A stretch of 64,000 bases of DNA, taken from NCBI GenBank assembly GCA_963820955.1, contig CAWGCA010000001.1:1-64000 (forward strand). Reading direction: 5' to 3'. The translations under genes and the position numbers were made by a program. Below, piece by piece: positions 34,364 to 43,468 of the stretch; position 1 is the stretch's first letter, and every line of letters starts with the position of its first letter. Below the pieces are notes generated by a model, which was given only the letters and a program-made list of their open reading frames with translations, ran no database searches and was not told the DNA's origin. Source of the DNA: CAWGCA01 sp963820955. Its GTDB lineage: Bacteria; Pseudomonadota; Gammaproteobacteria; Chromatiales; Chromatiaceae.

Positions 34364-36187
34364 ATGCAAGAATATCCCCCTCTCCAGGGCAGCCTGGTGC
34401 TGTATAAGACCCGTCCCGCCTTGATTACAGGTGTCAGTGACAAGATCGATATCCTACTCGAGGGGGGCAAGAGCAAACGGGTACGATCGAAAGACATCGC
34501 CGTGCTGCACCCCGGCCCGCTAGGGAGCCTGTCACTGCTGACCGAGCAGGCAGGGGACGCAGTCGAGGCCTGGGAACTGGTCTCCGGCGGAACCACCAAT
34601 CTCCAGGAATTGGCAGAGCTGGTATATGGCGATTTTATACCGCCGACAGCCTGGGCGGCCTGGCAACTGGTGGCTGAGGGGCTCTATTTCGAGGGAACAC
34701 CGCACCAGATAACAGCCCGTAAAGCGGATCAGGTCAACGCGGAGATTGCTCAGCGAAAGGCCAAGGCAGCCGAGCAGCAGGCCTGGGAGGGATTTCTTAA
34801 GCGTATCGCCACCAAGGCGTTAATCGATGAAGACCATCTTCGCCTGCAGGAGGTGGAACGTCTGGCATTTGGCCGCACCGGTAAGAGTAGGATCATGGCT
34901 GCGCTGGGGAGGCAGGAGAGCGCCGAGAACGCACACCGGATGCTGCTCGATTTGGGCTACTGGAAGCAGGAATACAATCCATACCCGGAGCGCTTTGCGC
35001 TGTCCTTGGAAAACCCTGAAATTGCGATACCGGGGCTGCCGTCGGAAGAGCGCATGGATCTGACCCGGATGCAGGCCTTCGCCATCGATGACGAGGCAAG
35101 TGAGGATCCGGATGATGCGATCAGCCTGGATGGAGACCGGATCTGGGTGCATGTTGCGGATGTAGCCGCGATGGTGTCCCCTGATTCCGAATTGGATCTG
35201 GAGGCACGCAACCGAGGGGCCAATCTCTATTTGCCGGATAAGACCATCCATATGTTGTCACCGGGGTTGACCGAGATCCTGGGGCTTGGACTGCAGGAGC
35301 GCTCACCAGCGCTCTCATTTGGATTTCGTCTCGATGAAAATGGCGGAGTAACCGACCTGGAGTTGGTGCCCTCATGGATTCGGGCAACCCGCCTGAGTTA
35401 CACAGTCGTCGATGAGCGACTGGACGAGGAGCCATTTGCCACCCTGTTGCAAATGGCGCGCAGATATCGAAAGCGCCGGATGGAGGCGGGTGCCGCCAGC
35501 ATTGATCTGCCTGAGGTCAGTGTGCGAGTGGCCGAGAACGGGGATATCCACATTCGGCCCCTGCGGCGATTGGCAAGCCGGGAGTTGGTGACAGACGCCA
35601 TGCTGATGGCAGGCGAAGCCGCCGCCCGGTTTGCCCTGGACCAGGGGATTTCCGTTCCTTTTGCCACCCAGCGTCCACCGGAACAGCCGCAGCAGCCACA
35701 GGATCTGGCAGCCATGTTTGCTTACCGTCGTCAGCTAAAGCCTTCCCGCAGCAAGATGCTGGAGGAACCGCATGCCGGGTTAGGGCTGAGTGCCTATTCC
35801 CGCGCGACCAGTCCCCTGCGACGTTACCCTGATCTGGTGACCCACCAGCAGCTGCGCGCCTACCTGGGCAGCGAGGCACCGCTGCCGTTGGCCGCTGTAT
35901 CCGAGCGAATCGCGGCTGCCGAGCTGGCAAGCTCCGGCATACGACGGGCAGAGAGGTTGTCCAACGTTCACTGGAAATTGATCTATCTGCAGCGTAATCC
36001 GCAATGGCAGGGCCGAGGTGTTGTGGTGGAGATGTCTGATCGGCGGGCAACGGTGATGATTCCAGAGCTAGCGTTGGAGACAAAACTGCGTCTGCCGGAC
36101 GATGTACCCCTGAACAGCGAGTTGACTTTGGCTGTGCGGGAGATTGAATTAGCCGATCAGGTGGCCAGGTTCCGGGTCCTGAAATGA
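34364..36187 (+). CDS. Ribonuclease II-type 3'-5' exoribonuclease
   Basis: 607 residues. The RNB catalytic domain begins near residue 225 with I-D-D-E-A-S-E-D-P-D-D-A-I-S; the four Asp of the magnesium site are intact. Y-L-P-D-K-T-I-H-M-L and Y-S-R-A-T-S-P-L-R-R-Y-P-D (near residue 480) are further RNB signatures. It degrades mRNA from the 3' end. The N-terminal 200 residues replace the usual cold-shock domains with a less typical lead, and the C-terminal S1 region is short, so it belongs to the RNB-like branch rather than to RNase R. Confidence 0.92.
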   Translation: MQEYPPLQGSLVLYKTRPALITGVSDKIDILLEGGKSKRVRSKDIAVLHPGPLGSLSLLTEQAGDAVEAWELVSGGTTNLQELAELVYGDFIPPTAWAAWQLVAEGLYFEGTPHQITARKADQVNAEIAQRKAKAAEQQAWEGFLKRIATKALIDEDHLRLQEVERLAFGRTGKSRIMAALGRQESAENAHRMLLDLGYWKQEYNPYPERFALSLENPEIAIPGLPSEERMDLTRMQAFAIDDEASEDPDDAISLDGDRIWVHVADVAAMVSPDSELDLEARNRGANLYLPDKTIHMLSPGLTEILGLGLQERSPALSFGFRLDENGGVTDLELVPSWIRATRLSYTVVDERLDEEPFATLLQMARRYRKRRMEAGAASIDLPEVSVRVAENGDIHIRPLRRLASRELVTDAMLMAGEAAARFALDQGISVPFATQRPPEQPQQPQDLAAMFAYRRQLKPSRSKMLEEPHAGLGLSAYSRATSPLRRYPDLVTHQQLRAYLGSEAPLPLAAVSERIAAAELASSGIRRAERLSNVHWKLIYLQRNPQWQGRGVVVEMSDRRATVMIPELALETKLRLPDDVPLNSELTLAVREIELADQVARFRVLK

Positions 36188-36324
36188 GTCATTAACTTGA
36201 TGTTTGAGGAAATCAGCGTCCCGGGTGTTTTAGAACCCAACCGCTTTTTTTGATACTGTGTTATCTTGGTTTTCGGCTCCCCCTTATTCCGTCTTTCGGG
36301 GGGCTAGCGCAATGGAGAGTCGAT

Positions 36325-36522
36325 ATGTCCGAAGAACTTGAGGGAAAGCCCCTCAATCTAGATAAACTGGAGGGGTCGGCTGGCGAACTGGCCGCCTATT
36401 GTGAGGCGGAGTTCGAGCGCCGCAGGAACTCAGGGGAACCGTTTGACGAGGCCTCCTATCTGGAAGCCCTGGAGATGACTCTGCGTCGGTTGCAGGTGCT
36501 GGAGGGAGATGGATTCGCATGA
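36325..36522 (+). CDS. 65-residue acidic protein, partner of the membrane ATPase
   Basis: M-S-E-E-L-E-G-K-P-L-N, acidic and largely helical, not recognised. GGAG is 8 nt before the ATG. Its stop overlaps the start of the next gene (ATGA), so the two are translationally coupled. With the ATPase and the small membrane protein behind it, it forms a compact three-gene operon. Small acidic partners of SMC-like ATPases often act as adaptors, but this is inference. Confidence 0.7.
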   Translation: MSEELEGKPLNLDKLEGSAGELAAYCEAEFERRRNSGEPFDEASYLEALEMTLRRLQVLEGDGFA

Positions 36523-38426
36523 TTATCACCGATATCTCCGCTGAGAATATTCTCAAATACGCCCGCTTGCAGCTACGTGACTTGCCTGAGAACGGCATCA
36601 TCGCCGTTGACGGTCCCAATGAGTCGGGGAAGAGCACTATCGGTGAGACCATCTGCTTCGCCCTGTTCGGACGCACTTTTTCATTAGAGTCAGAGGAGTT
36701 GGAAAAGCTGATCCGCTGGGGCGAAACCCACTGTTCGGTCAGCGTCTGTTTCCGCGCCGGGGACCGCGTTCACTATGAAGTTGCCCGTTTTCTGGACCGA
36801 GATGGCAATCAGGGTGCGAGATTGAACCGAGTCGGCTCGGAGGACGAACCCATCGCCCGTGGCAGGGAAGCAGTGGAAAACGCCCTCTTTGACCTGCTTG
36901 GCTACGGCTACGACGAGTTTATCGAATCTTTCTACCTGGCTCAGCGTGAAATCACCACACCCCATCCCCACAGTTATGCCATCAAGGCAATGGCGGGTCT
37001 GTCCACTTTGGAGTACCTCGCCGACGAATACGAGCAGGAGATCGAACAGGAAGGGGAGTCGGTGGAAAAGGCCGGCCAGCAGGTTGCTGAAGTGGCGCGG
37101 GAACTAGATGAGTTGGCTATCGACACCACGCTTTTGCCGTCGCTGGAAGGGGAGCGAATCGACCTGGCGCTATCCCAGGTTGCAATGGAGGAGAAGGCGG
37201 GAGATCTGGAACAGGCGTCCCGCGCCTACCAGGACGCCATACCTCGAATCCGGGCGACCGCAAAAAGCAGGGGTTGGGCAGGGTTTCTGCGTTTATTTTC
37301 GTTTCTTTTGGCCGTTGCCCTATTTGCCGCCTGGTTTCTCATCACGCGTCTGCCGGAGCATGGACTCAGCCAGACCGTGGTGAATTCTCTGTCGCATCTC
37401 CCAGGATGGCGCGAATCTTTCGTACCCTGGCTGTTGTACGGCAGTATCGGCTTCGCCCTGCTTTTCCTCCTGGGGTGGGGACGGGTGATGGCGTGCAAGG
37501 GACGAATCGCTAAATTTCAGGAGGTATCTCGCTCCCTGTCCGACAAGCTGGATGCCTTGCACCAGGATATTTCGAAGAATGCTGAAGAGACCGTCGAAGC
37601 GGCTGACCCTGAAACGCAGGAGGATCCGGTTCAGCAGGGAGAGAGCGGGCTTGAGCCAGAGATTGATTCGTCTTCATCGGAGCGGCCTGCGCGACCTGAT
37701 GACGGGGAGATCGCACAGGTCGGCCAGCGAATTGCCCTTTCTCTGGCGGAACCGTCAGAGGCGCGGGACATCGTCGGACGGGAGCTTGCATGGATGCGCT
37801 GGGGGATGCAGCAGCAGCAGGAACGCATCGGTGGCCTGGACCAGGCGATCAAGAATGAAAAAGAGCGTCTTGACAAGTCAGACAAGCTGCATCGGATGAG
37901 GGAGGATTTTGAGCAGAAGGTGGCTGATCACGAGCGGCGAATCCAGTTACGGGAGCTGGCGGGAGAACTCCTGCAAGGGGCGTCCAGTCAGCTTTCGCAA
38001 CGCTTCAACCGGGAGCTTCGGAATCTGGTGGGTCGTACGCTACCGCTGTTTACTGAAGGGCGTTATGAGCATCTGCAGATCGATGAAGACCTCACCGTCC
38101 GTGTCTTTTCCAACGAAAAACGGGATTTCATGGCCCTCGAAGAGATATCCAGCGGTACTCAGCGTCAGATTATGCTGGCGGTGCGGTTGGCACTCTCGCA
38201 GGAACTTGTGAACAGTGCGGTGGTTGGAAAACAGTTTGTATTCCTGGATGAACCCTTTGCCTTTTTCGACCAGGAGCGAACCCGCAATGCCCTGCGAGTG
38301 CTGCCGGATCTGAGTGAGGAGATCACCCAGGTCTGGATCGTGGCCCAGGCGTTTCCGGCGGATCAGACCTTTGACGTCCCCATTGCCTGTTCCAGAGAGA
38401 GCGACGTGCTTCCGGCGCATGGCTGA
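36519..38426 (+). CDS. SMC/SbcC-like ATPase with two membrane segments inside its coiled coil
   Basis: 635 residues. Walker A is G-P-N-E-S-G-K-S-T (32-40), a Q-loop lies in F-Y-L-A-Q-R-E-I (138-145), the ABC signature is I-S-S-G-T-Q-R-Q (543-550) and Walker B is F-V-F-L-D-E-P-F (573-580). The two halves of the ATPase are separated by coiled-coil arms, as in SbcC, RecN and Rad50. Between the arms are two hydrophobic segments (about 256-277 and 303-321), so the arms would be anchored in the inner membrane. YhaN-like proteins in Firmicutes are the closest idea I have. No nuclease subunit is adjacent. Substrate unknown. Confidence 0.85.
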   Translation: MIITDISAENILKYARLQLRDLPENGIIAVDGPNESGKSTIGETICFALFGRTFSLESEELEKLIRWGETHCSVSVCFRAGDRVHYEVARFLDRDGNQGARLNRVGSEDEPIARGREAVENALFDLLGYGYDEFIESFYLAQREITTPHPHSYAIKAMAGLSTLEYLADEYEQEIEQEGESVEKAGQQVAEVARELDELAIDTTLLPSLEGERIDLALSQVAMEEKAGDLEQASRAYQDAIPRIRATAKSRGWAGFLRLFSFLLAVALFAAWFLITRLPEHGLSQTVVNSLSHLPGWRESFVPWLLYGSIGFALLFLLGWGRVMACKGRIAKFQEVSRSLSDKLDALHQDISKNAEETVEAADPETQEDPVQQGESGLEPEIDSSSSERPARPDDGEIAQVGQRIALSLAEPSEARDIVGRELAWMRWGMQQQQERIGGLDQAIKNEKERLDKSDKLHRMREDFEQKVADHERRIQLRELAGELLQGASSQLSQRFNRELRNLVGRTLPLFTEGRYEHLQIDEDLTVRVFSNEKRDFMALEEISSGTQRQIMLAVRLALSQELVNSAVVGKQFVFLDEPFAFFDQERTRNALRVLPDLSEEITQVWIVAQAFPADQTFDVPIACSRESDVLPAHG

Positions 38427-38619
38427 CGCGGGCCAAGGGCGTTCCTGTGCGGTCTGCCGTTTCATGCGTGGTCTCGCCTTCAGCGCCATGGGTGGAGGGG
38501 CCGCGGGCTATGCTGCGCTAGGCCTGGGATTGGATCGGGGGAACGCCATTATCGCCGCTTTTTTTGGTGCCCTTGGGGCGGTGCTCTTGGCCAATCGCAA
38601 ACCCAGGGATTCGCGTTAA
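38419..38619 (+). CDS. 66-residue CxxC membrane protein
   Basis: Starts inside the end of the ATPase gene (8-nt overlap). C-A-V-C near residue 10 may bind metal or form a disulfide. A glycine-rich hydrophobic stretch (residues 18-58; A-M-G-G-G-A-A-G-Y-A-A and A-A-F-F-G-A-L-G-A-V-L-L-A) makes one or two membrane helices. No family recognised; close packing says it works with the upstream ATPase. Confidence 0.65.
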   Translation: MADAGQGRSCAVCRFMRGLAFSAMGGGAAGYAALGLGLDRGNAIIAAFFGALGAVLLANRKPRDSR

Positions 38620-38660
38620 GCGGTCTGTCCCGTCGAGCGGGCGTTGTACCGAATGCCCGG

Positions 38661-39143
38661 CTACTGACGCACTGACACCAGGCGGGGGCCAAGTACCCGG
38701 GCCATTTCGGTTGGTTTCATCGAGACGATGTATCCTCGCTTGCCAGCGTTGATATAGATGCGCGACAGTTCCAGGATACTGCCTTCGCAGTACACAGGCA
38801 GGCGTCTGCGGGTACCGAAGGGTGAAGTGCCGCCCACCTGGTAGCCGGTGTGCCGTTCCGCTGTGGCCGGATCACAGGGATGGACGGACTTCGCACCGAT
38901 CTGGCGTGCCAGGGACTTGGTGGAGACCTCGAGATCTCCGTGCATGAGCACGATCAGTGGTTGTTTCTTGTCATCCTCCATGATCAGCGTCTTGATCACC
39001 AGATGTTCATCGACTTCGTTTTGCCGGGCGAACGCTGCTGTTCCTCCTCCTTGCTCATAGCGATACGGGTGATCCTCGAAAACGATCTTCTCCCTGCGCA
39101 GTACTCGGATCGCCGGTGTGACCGGTGTTGTTTGTCTGCTCAT
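38661..39143 (-). CDS. ybaK: Cys-tRNA(Pro)/Cys-tRNA(Cys) deacylase YbaK
   Basis: 160 residues from the ATG at 39143; longer in-frame starts add unrelated sequence. YbaK/EbsC editing domains hydrolyse Cys-tRNA-Pro made by prolyl-tRNA synthetase. Visible hallmarks: V-I-K-T-L-I-M, a conserved Lys in S-T-K-S-L-A-R-Q-I-G-A-K-S, and G-G-T-S-P-F-G-T-R, the substrate loop. Convergent with the small CxxC gene. Confidence 0.94.
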   Translation of the reverse strand: MSRQTTPVTPAIRVLRREKIVFEDHPYRYEQGGGTAAFARQNEVDEHLVIKTLIMEDDKKQPLIVLMHGDLEVSTKSLARQIGAKSVHPCDPATAERHTGYQVGGTSPFGTRRRLPVYCEGSILELSRIYINAGKRGYIVSMKPTEMARVLGPRLVSVRQ

Positions 39144-39234
39144 GATGGTGATAAGGCTGTCCCCACGTCTCGATCCAGCGCTATCATAAGCGATCTGCAG
39201 GGGTGATCCGAAACGACACAGACAGGAGGACGTG

Positions 39235-39732
39235 ATGCGAAGGCTGTATCTGCTGGTACCGGACCTGGAAAGTTGCCGCGTGATTGTAGATGAACTCAAG
39301 GGAAACGGAATTGCGGCGAGTCATCTGCACGTGGTTGCCAGCCTATCTGAGCACCTTGATGGGTTGCCGGAGGCCACGGCCTGGCAGAAGACGGAAGTCG
39401 CTCACGGTATCTGGATCGGCATTGTACTCGGCGGTGTGGCTGGATTGCTGGCGAGCATGCTGGCGCTGACTATTCCGCCTCCCGGGATGGAGATAGGGGT
39501 TTCCGCGGTGCTTGGCAGTACAGTTGCCGGGGCCGGATTCGGGGCCTTGGCCAGTGCCTTTATGAAGGGTCACGAACACAATAGGAAACTGGTCCAGTTT
39601 GATCCCGAAATTGAAGCGGGAAAGATACTCCTGATGGTGGATGTGGCGCGCTCAGAAGTAGACGGGACGCAACAGACTATTCGCAAACATCATCCAGAGG
39701 CACGTATCGAAGTGCTTAAATCCAGGCGCTGA
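39235..39732 (+). CDS. DUF1269-like glycine-rich two-helix membrane protein
   Basis: 165 residues from the ATG at 39235, with AGGAGG 5-6 nt upstream. N- and C-terminal soluble parts flank a central region (residues 55-110) of two glycine/alanine-rich helices (G-I-V-L-G-G-V-A-G-L-L-A and S-T-V-A-G-A-G-F-G-A-L-A-S-A-F). The layout resembles DUF1269/general-stress glycine-zipper proteins. Function unknown; a stress or envelope role is conjecture. Confidence 0.65.
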   Translation: MRRLYLLVPDLESCRVIVDELKGNGIAASHLHVVASLSEHLDGLPEATAWQKTEVAHGIWIGIVLGGVAGLLASMLALTIPPPGMEIGVSAVLGSTVAGAGFGALASAFMKGHEHNRKLVQFDPEIEAGKILLMVDVARSEVDGTQQTIRKHHPEARIEVLKSRR

Positions 39733-39743
39733 ATATCACTCCA

Positions 39744-42266
39744 TTGAGCGGGAAACTGCCGGTCGAAGAAGTACTTCCAGCGCTGTCCTCTGCGTTGGAG
39801 TCAGCAGGGCGGGCGGTGCTTTCGGCGCCACCCGGTTCCGGCAAGACCACGATTGCACCACTCTGGCTGATCGACCAGCCATGGCTGAGGAAAAGCAAGA
39901 TTCTGATGCTGGAGCCGAGACGATTGGCGGCACGGGCGTCGGCCGCGCGCATGGCAGATCTTCTGGGCGAGAGTGTCGGTGATAAGGTGGGTTATCGGGT
40001 ACGTTTCGAGCACCGCGTCTCCCGATCTACCCGAATCGAGGTGATCACCGAAGGTATCTTGACGCGCAGGTTGCAGCAGGACCCGGAACTGAAAGGTGTC
40101 GGGCTGATCATCTTCGACGAGTTTCATGAGCGCAGTCTGCAGGCGGATCTGGCGCTCGCCTTCTGCCTGGATGTGAGGGCTGTCCTGCGATCGGATCTTC
40201 GATTACTGGTGATGTCCGCTACCCTCGATTGTGATGCGGTCTCGCGCCTGCTGGATGGTGCGCCTGTAATCACCGGTACCGGTCTCTCCTATCCCGTGGA
40301 TATCCACTATCTTCAGCGTAAGCCGGCGGAAAGAATCCCCCAGGCGACGACAGACGGCATTCTGCAGGCAGTGTCGGGGCAGGCGGGGGATATCCTGGTT
40401 TTTCTCCCTGGTATGGCAGAGATTCGATCCACTGAGTCCCTGCTCAGGGCGCGTGTGGGGCAGGAGGTCACAATCTGCCCTTTATTTGGTGATCTTGACC
40501 GTGCCGCCCAGGAGCGGGCGATTCAACCCGATCCGAAGGGTCGGCGCCGTATTGTGCTCGCCACCTCCATCGCCGAAACCAGCCTGACCATCGAAGGAAT
40601 TGGTGCCGTGGTGGATGCCGGTTGGTCGAGATTAGCCAGATTTGATCCGAACACTGGCTTGACCCGATTGGTTACGTTACGCGTCTCGCTGGACTCCGCT
40701 GATCAGCGTTGCGGTCGTGCCGGCCGGCTTGGCCCAGGTGTCTGTTATCGGCTCTGGACAAGCGGAATGCAGGCGACACTGTCTGCCCACACCAACCCAG
40801 AACTACTGAGTGCCGATCTGGCAACACTGGTGCTTGAGCTGGCGCAGTGGGGAGTGATGGATAGCGCCGACCTGAGCTGGCTGAACCAACCTCCCGCCGG
40901 TGCCTTCTCCCAGGCGCGGGAACTCCTGCGTGAACTGCACGCGCTCGATGACAAGGGCCGTATCACCTCGGACGGAAGGCAGATGGCCACTATGGCCGTT
41001 CATCCCAGACTGGCCAGAATGCTGCTTAAGGCCGGGGTCACCGGTCAGCTAGATCGCGCTGCCGATATTGCCGCATTGCTTTCGGAGCGGGATATTGTTC
41101 GGCGTGGAATGGCGTCCAGCCTGTCGGCTGACATAGAGGAGCGGTTGAATCTGCTTGCGCTCTGGCGCCGCGAGGGAAAGTCAGGGGTTGTCTCCGCGGG
41201 TGGTGAGTCATCCGCCTGCGCCCGGGTAGACCGGTTAAGCCAGCAGTTGAAGCGAGTCAAAGGTTCAGGGGGTGGCGCACAAACAGAGCAACTCAGCGAC
41301 GGTGCACTGCTGGCAACTGCCTATCCCGACCGTATTGCCCGACGCCGCGAGGGAAGCGATGGGAGATACCTCCTGGTTTCGGGTCGCGGCGTTAGATTGC
41401 CCCACGGGGACCCCCTTGTTAGCAACGAGTATCTGGCGGTCGCAAGTCTGGATGCGGGGCGGTCAGAGGGTCGGGTTTTCATGGCCGCCGAGCTTGATCT
41501 GGAGCAGATCAGGCAGACGCAAAGCAGACGAATCGACATACAATCTGTCCTGCTCTGGGAGACGAGTTCTAAGAGCGTAGTCGCTCAAGAAGAAGAACGG
41601 CTGGGTTCGTTACTGCTCAGCTCCAGGGTGGCGGAGAAGGTAGATGCAGACGCAGTTTGCTCCGTCCTGCTGCAGGGCATACGTGCCATGGGTCTGGCAT
41701 CGCTGCCGTGGAATCCTGGTGCCAGGGAGTGGCAGGCGAGGCTGCTTTCTCTTCGTTGCTGGCAACCGGATGCGGCCTGGCCGGATCTCTCGGATGACAG
41801 GCTTTTCACGGACCTGGAGGAGTGGCTGGTACCCTGGCTGAACGGAATCAGCCGGGCTGCGCAGCTGAAGCGTCTTGATCTGGAATCGATACTAAAAAGT
41901 CAGTTGGACTGGCGGCAGCAGCAACGGCTTAAGCAATTGGCGCCGACTCACATCCAAGTACCCAGTGGCTCTCGTCGACGGCTGATCTACCAGCCAGGTG
42001 AGCCACCGGTACTCAAGGTCAAACTACAGGAGATGTTTGGCCTCGCCGACACCCCGACGGTCTGTCAGGGACAGGTGCCGGTGGTGTTGCATCTGCTTTC
42101 GCCGGCGCAACGACCGATCCAGGTGACCCAGGATTTGAGAGGATTCTGGGAACGCACCTATCAAGAGGTGCGAAAAGAGCTGAAGGGGCGGTATCCGAAA
42201 CATTACTGGCCTGAGGATCCCTGGAAGGCACAGCCAACGGCACGGTTACGACCCGCTTCAGAGTGA
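39744..42266 (+). CDS. hrpB: ATP-dependent RNA helicase HrpB
   Basis: 840 residues from a TTG at 39744, the only plausible start before the first conserved block. DEAH-box helicase motifs are A-P-P-G-S-G-K-T-T (I), D-E-F-H-E-R-S (II), S-A-T-L (III) and Q-R-C-G-R-A-G-R-L (VI). The HrpB C-terminal domain follows, with its usual P-R-R-L-I-Y-Q-P-G-like segment (R-R-L-I-Y-Q-P-G-E-P-P-V-L). Cellular role is poorly defined even in E. coli. It begins 11 nt after the preceding gene. Confidence 0.94.
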   Translation: MSGKLPVEEVLPALSSALESAGRAVLSAPPGSGKTTIAPLWLIDQPWLRKSKILMLEPRRLAARASAARMADLLGESVGDKVGYRVRFEHRVSRSTRIEVITEGILTRRLQQDPELKGVGLIIFDEFHERSLQADLALAFCLDVRAVLRSDLRLLVMSATLDCDAVSRLLDGAPVITGTGLSYPVDIHYLQRKPAERIPQATTDGILQAVSGQAGDILVFLPGMAEIRSTESLLRARVGQEVTICPLFGDLDRAAQERAIQPDPKGRRRIVLATSIAETSLTIEGIGAVVDAGWSRLARFDPNTGLTRLVTLRVSLDSADQRCGRAGRLGPGVCYRLWTSGMQATLSAHTNPELLSADLATLVLELAQWGVMDSADLSWLNQPPAGAFSQARELLRELHALDDKGRITSDGRQMATMAVHPRLARMLLKAGVTGQLDRAADIAALLSERDIVRRGMASSLSADIEERLNLLALWRREGKSGVVSAGGESSACARVDRLSQQLKRVKGSGGGAQTEQLSDGALLATAYPDRIARRREGSDGRYLLVSGRGVRLPHGDPLVSNEYLAVASLDAGRSEGRVFMAAELDLEQIRQTQSRRIDIQSVLLWETSSKSVVAQEEERLGSLLLSSRVAEKVDADAVCSVLLQGIRAMGLASLPWNPGAREWQARLLSLRCWQPDAAWPDLSDDRLFTDLEEWLVPWLNGISRAAQLKRLDLESILKSQLDWRQQQRLKQLAPTHIQVPSGSRRRLIYQPGEPPVLKVKLQEMFGLADTPTVCQGQVPVVLHLLSPAQRPIQVTQDLRGFWERTYQEVRKELKGRYPKHYWPEDPWKAQPTARLRPASE

Positions 42267-42562
42267 AAGTAGCGTTGCATAGTACCAATATGTGATAGGA
42301 ATAAGGGTATTCCTTAATTGTCATATTTTGTTATTCGTTCCACAGTTTAACGTTCAGTTCTCGATGGCCGGTGCCGATTAACTCTATATGAGAAGAATGA
42401 GCTTCTGGTGTGTTGGTTAAACGGTGAATCTACTGCCGTTTCGAAAAAAATCAGAATCCAACTGGCTATTGACTATTTTTTATACTCATAACGAACTATT
42501 TTTTCTCGTGGGCTTGGGCGCACAAGGCGCTAAATAGATTGGTAATAAGGGAGAGGAACAGC

Positions 42563-43468
42563 ATGATGAAGCAGCAGCACAACGCAATGACCACAACCGG
42601 TTTTCAGCATATGGATCTCGAGTTTGAGCTCGAGCGCCAGATGGTATGGGCCAGGTTTAACTATTCTGGAAGACCCTGTATGACTCAGGAGTTACTGGAT
42701 GACGTGGCTAGATCACAGAAGATCGTTGCGGAACGTGCGGTGAGCGGGTATGAGCAAGGCCTGGAAGGCCGGCTCATGTATCAGGTCCTCTGTTCCGGTA
42801 TGCCGGGGGTTTTTAATCTGGGTGGTGATCTTGCCTATTTTATTAAATTGATTCGACAGGAAAACAGAACGGCCCTGTTTGAGTATGCCAAGGCTTGTAT
42901 CGATATTCTTTATCAGACAGCCACCAGTTATAACCTGCCATTCACCACTATCGCCCTGGTACAGGGAGAGACGCTGGGTGGTGGATTTGAAGCCGCCCTT
43001 TCCGCCAATGTCCTGATCGCCGAAAAGGGGGCAAGATTCGGCTTTCCGGAAACCGTATTCGGGTTGTTCCCGGGAATGGGCGCATTCAGTTTTCTCGCCA
43101 GACGTGTTGCCCCCGCACTAGCCAAACGTATTATCGCCAGCGGCAGGGTCTACACTGCGGAAGAGTTGTACGAGATGGGGGTGGTGGATGTACTTGTTCC
43201 CGATGGGGATGGAACAGAAGCTGTTTACGAATATATCCGCCATCAACACAATCGCAGCGCCGGGTTCCAGGGTTTGGACCGTGTCATAGATCAGTTCAAT
43301 CCGCTTTCCTATAAAGAATTGACAGATATGGTGACCGTTTGGGTCGACACCGCCATGCAACTGTCAGCCAAAAATATTCGCCTCATGGAATATCTGCTCA
43401 GCGCTCAGGAGAAGCGTTGGGGGAGACCGGATGAGTATTCAGAGCAGCAGCAGCCCCTTGCGGTTTAG
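42563..43468 (+). CDS. rpfF: DSF synthase RpfF (crotonase-family enoyl-CoA hydratase/thioesterase)
   Basis: 301 residues from the ATG at 42563 (GAGAGGA 5-6 nt upstream). RpfF dehydrates 3-hydroxyacyl-ACP and releases a cis-2-unsaturated fatty acid, the DSF signal. The two catalytic Glu are present at 143 (G-G-G-F-E-A-A-L) and 163 (F-P-E-T-V-F-G-L-F-P-G-M-G), almost the numbering of Xanthomonas RpfF (141 and 161); F-N-L-G-G-D-L and I-W/V-D-T-A-M-Q-L near the end also match. It is convergent with rpfC, overlapping by 4 nt, the same geometry as in Xanthomonas. Confidence 0.93.
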   Translation: MMKQQHNAMTTTGFQHMDLEFELERQMVWARFNYSGRPCMTQELLDDVARSQKIVAERAVSGYEQGLEGRLMYQVLCSGMPGVFNLGGDLAYFIKLIRQENRTALFEYAKACIDILYQTATSYNLPFTTIALVQGETLGGGFEAALSANVLIAEKGARFGFPETVFGLFPGMGAFSFLARRVAPALAKRIIASGRVYTAEELYEMGVVDVLVPDGDGTEAVYEYIRHQHNRSAGFQGLDRVIDQFNPLSYKELTDMVTVWVDTAMQLSAKNIRLMEYLLSAQEKRWGRPDEYSEQQQPLAV

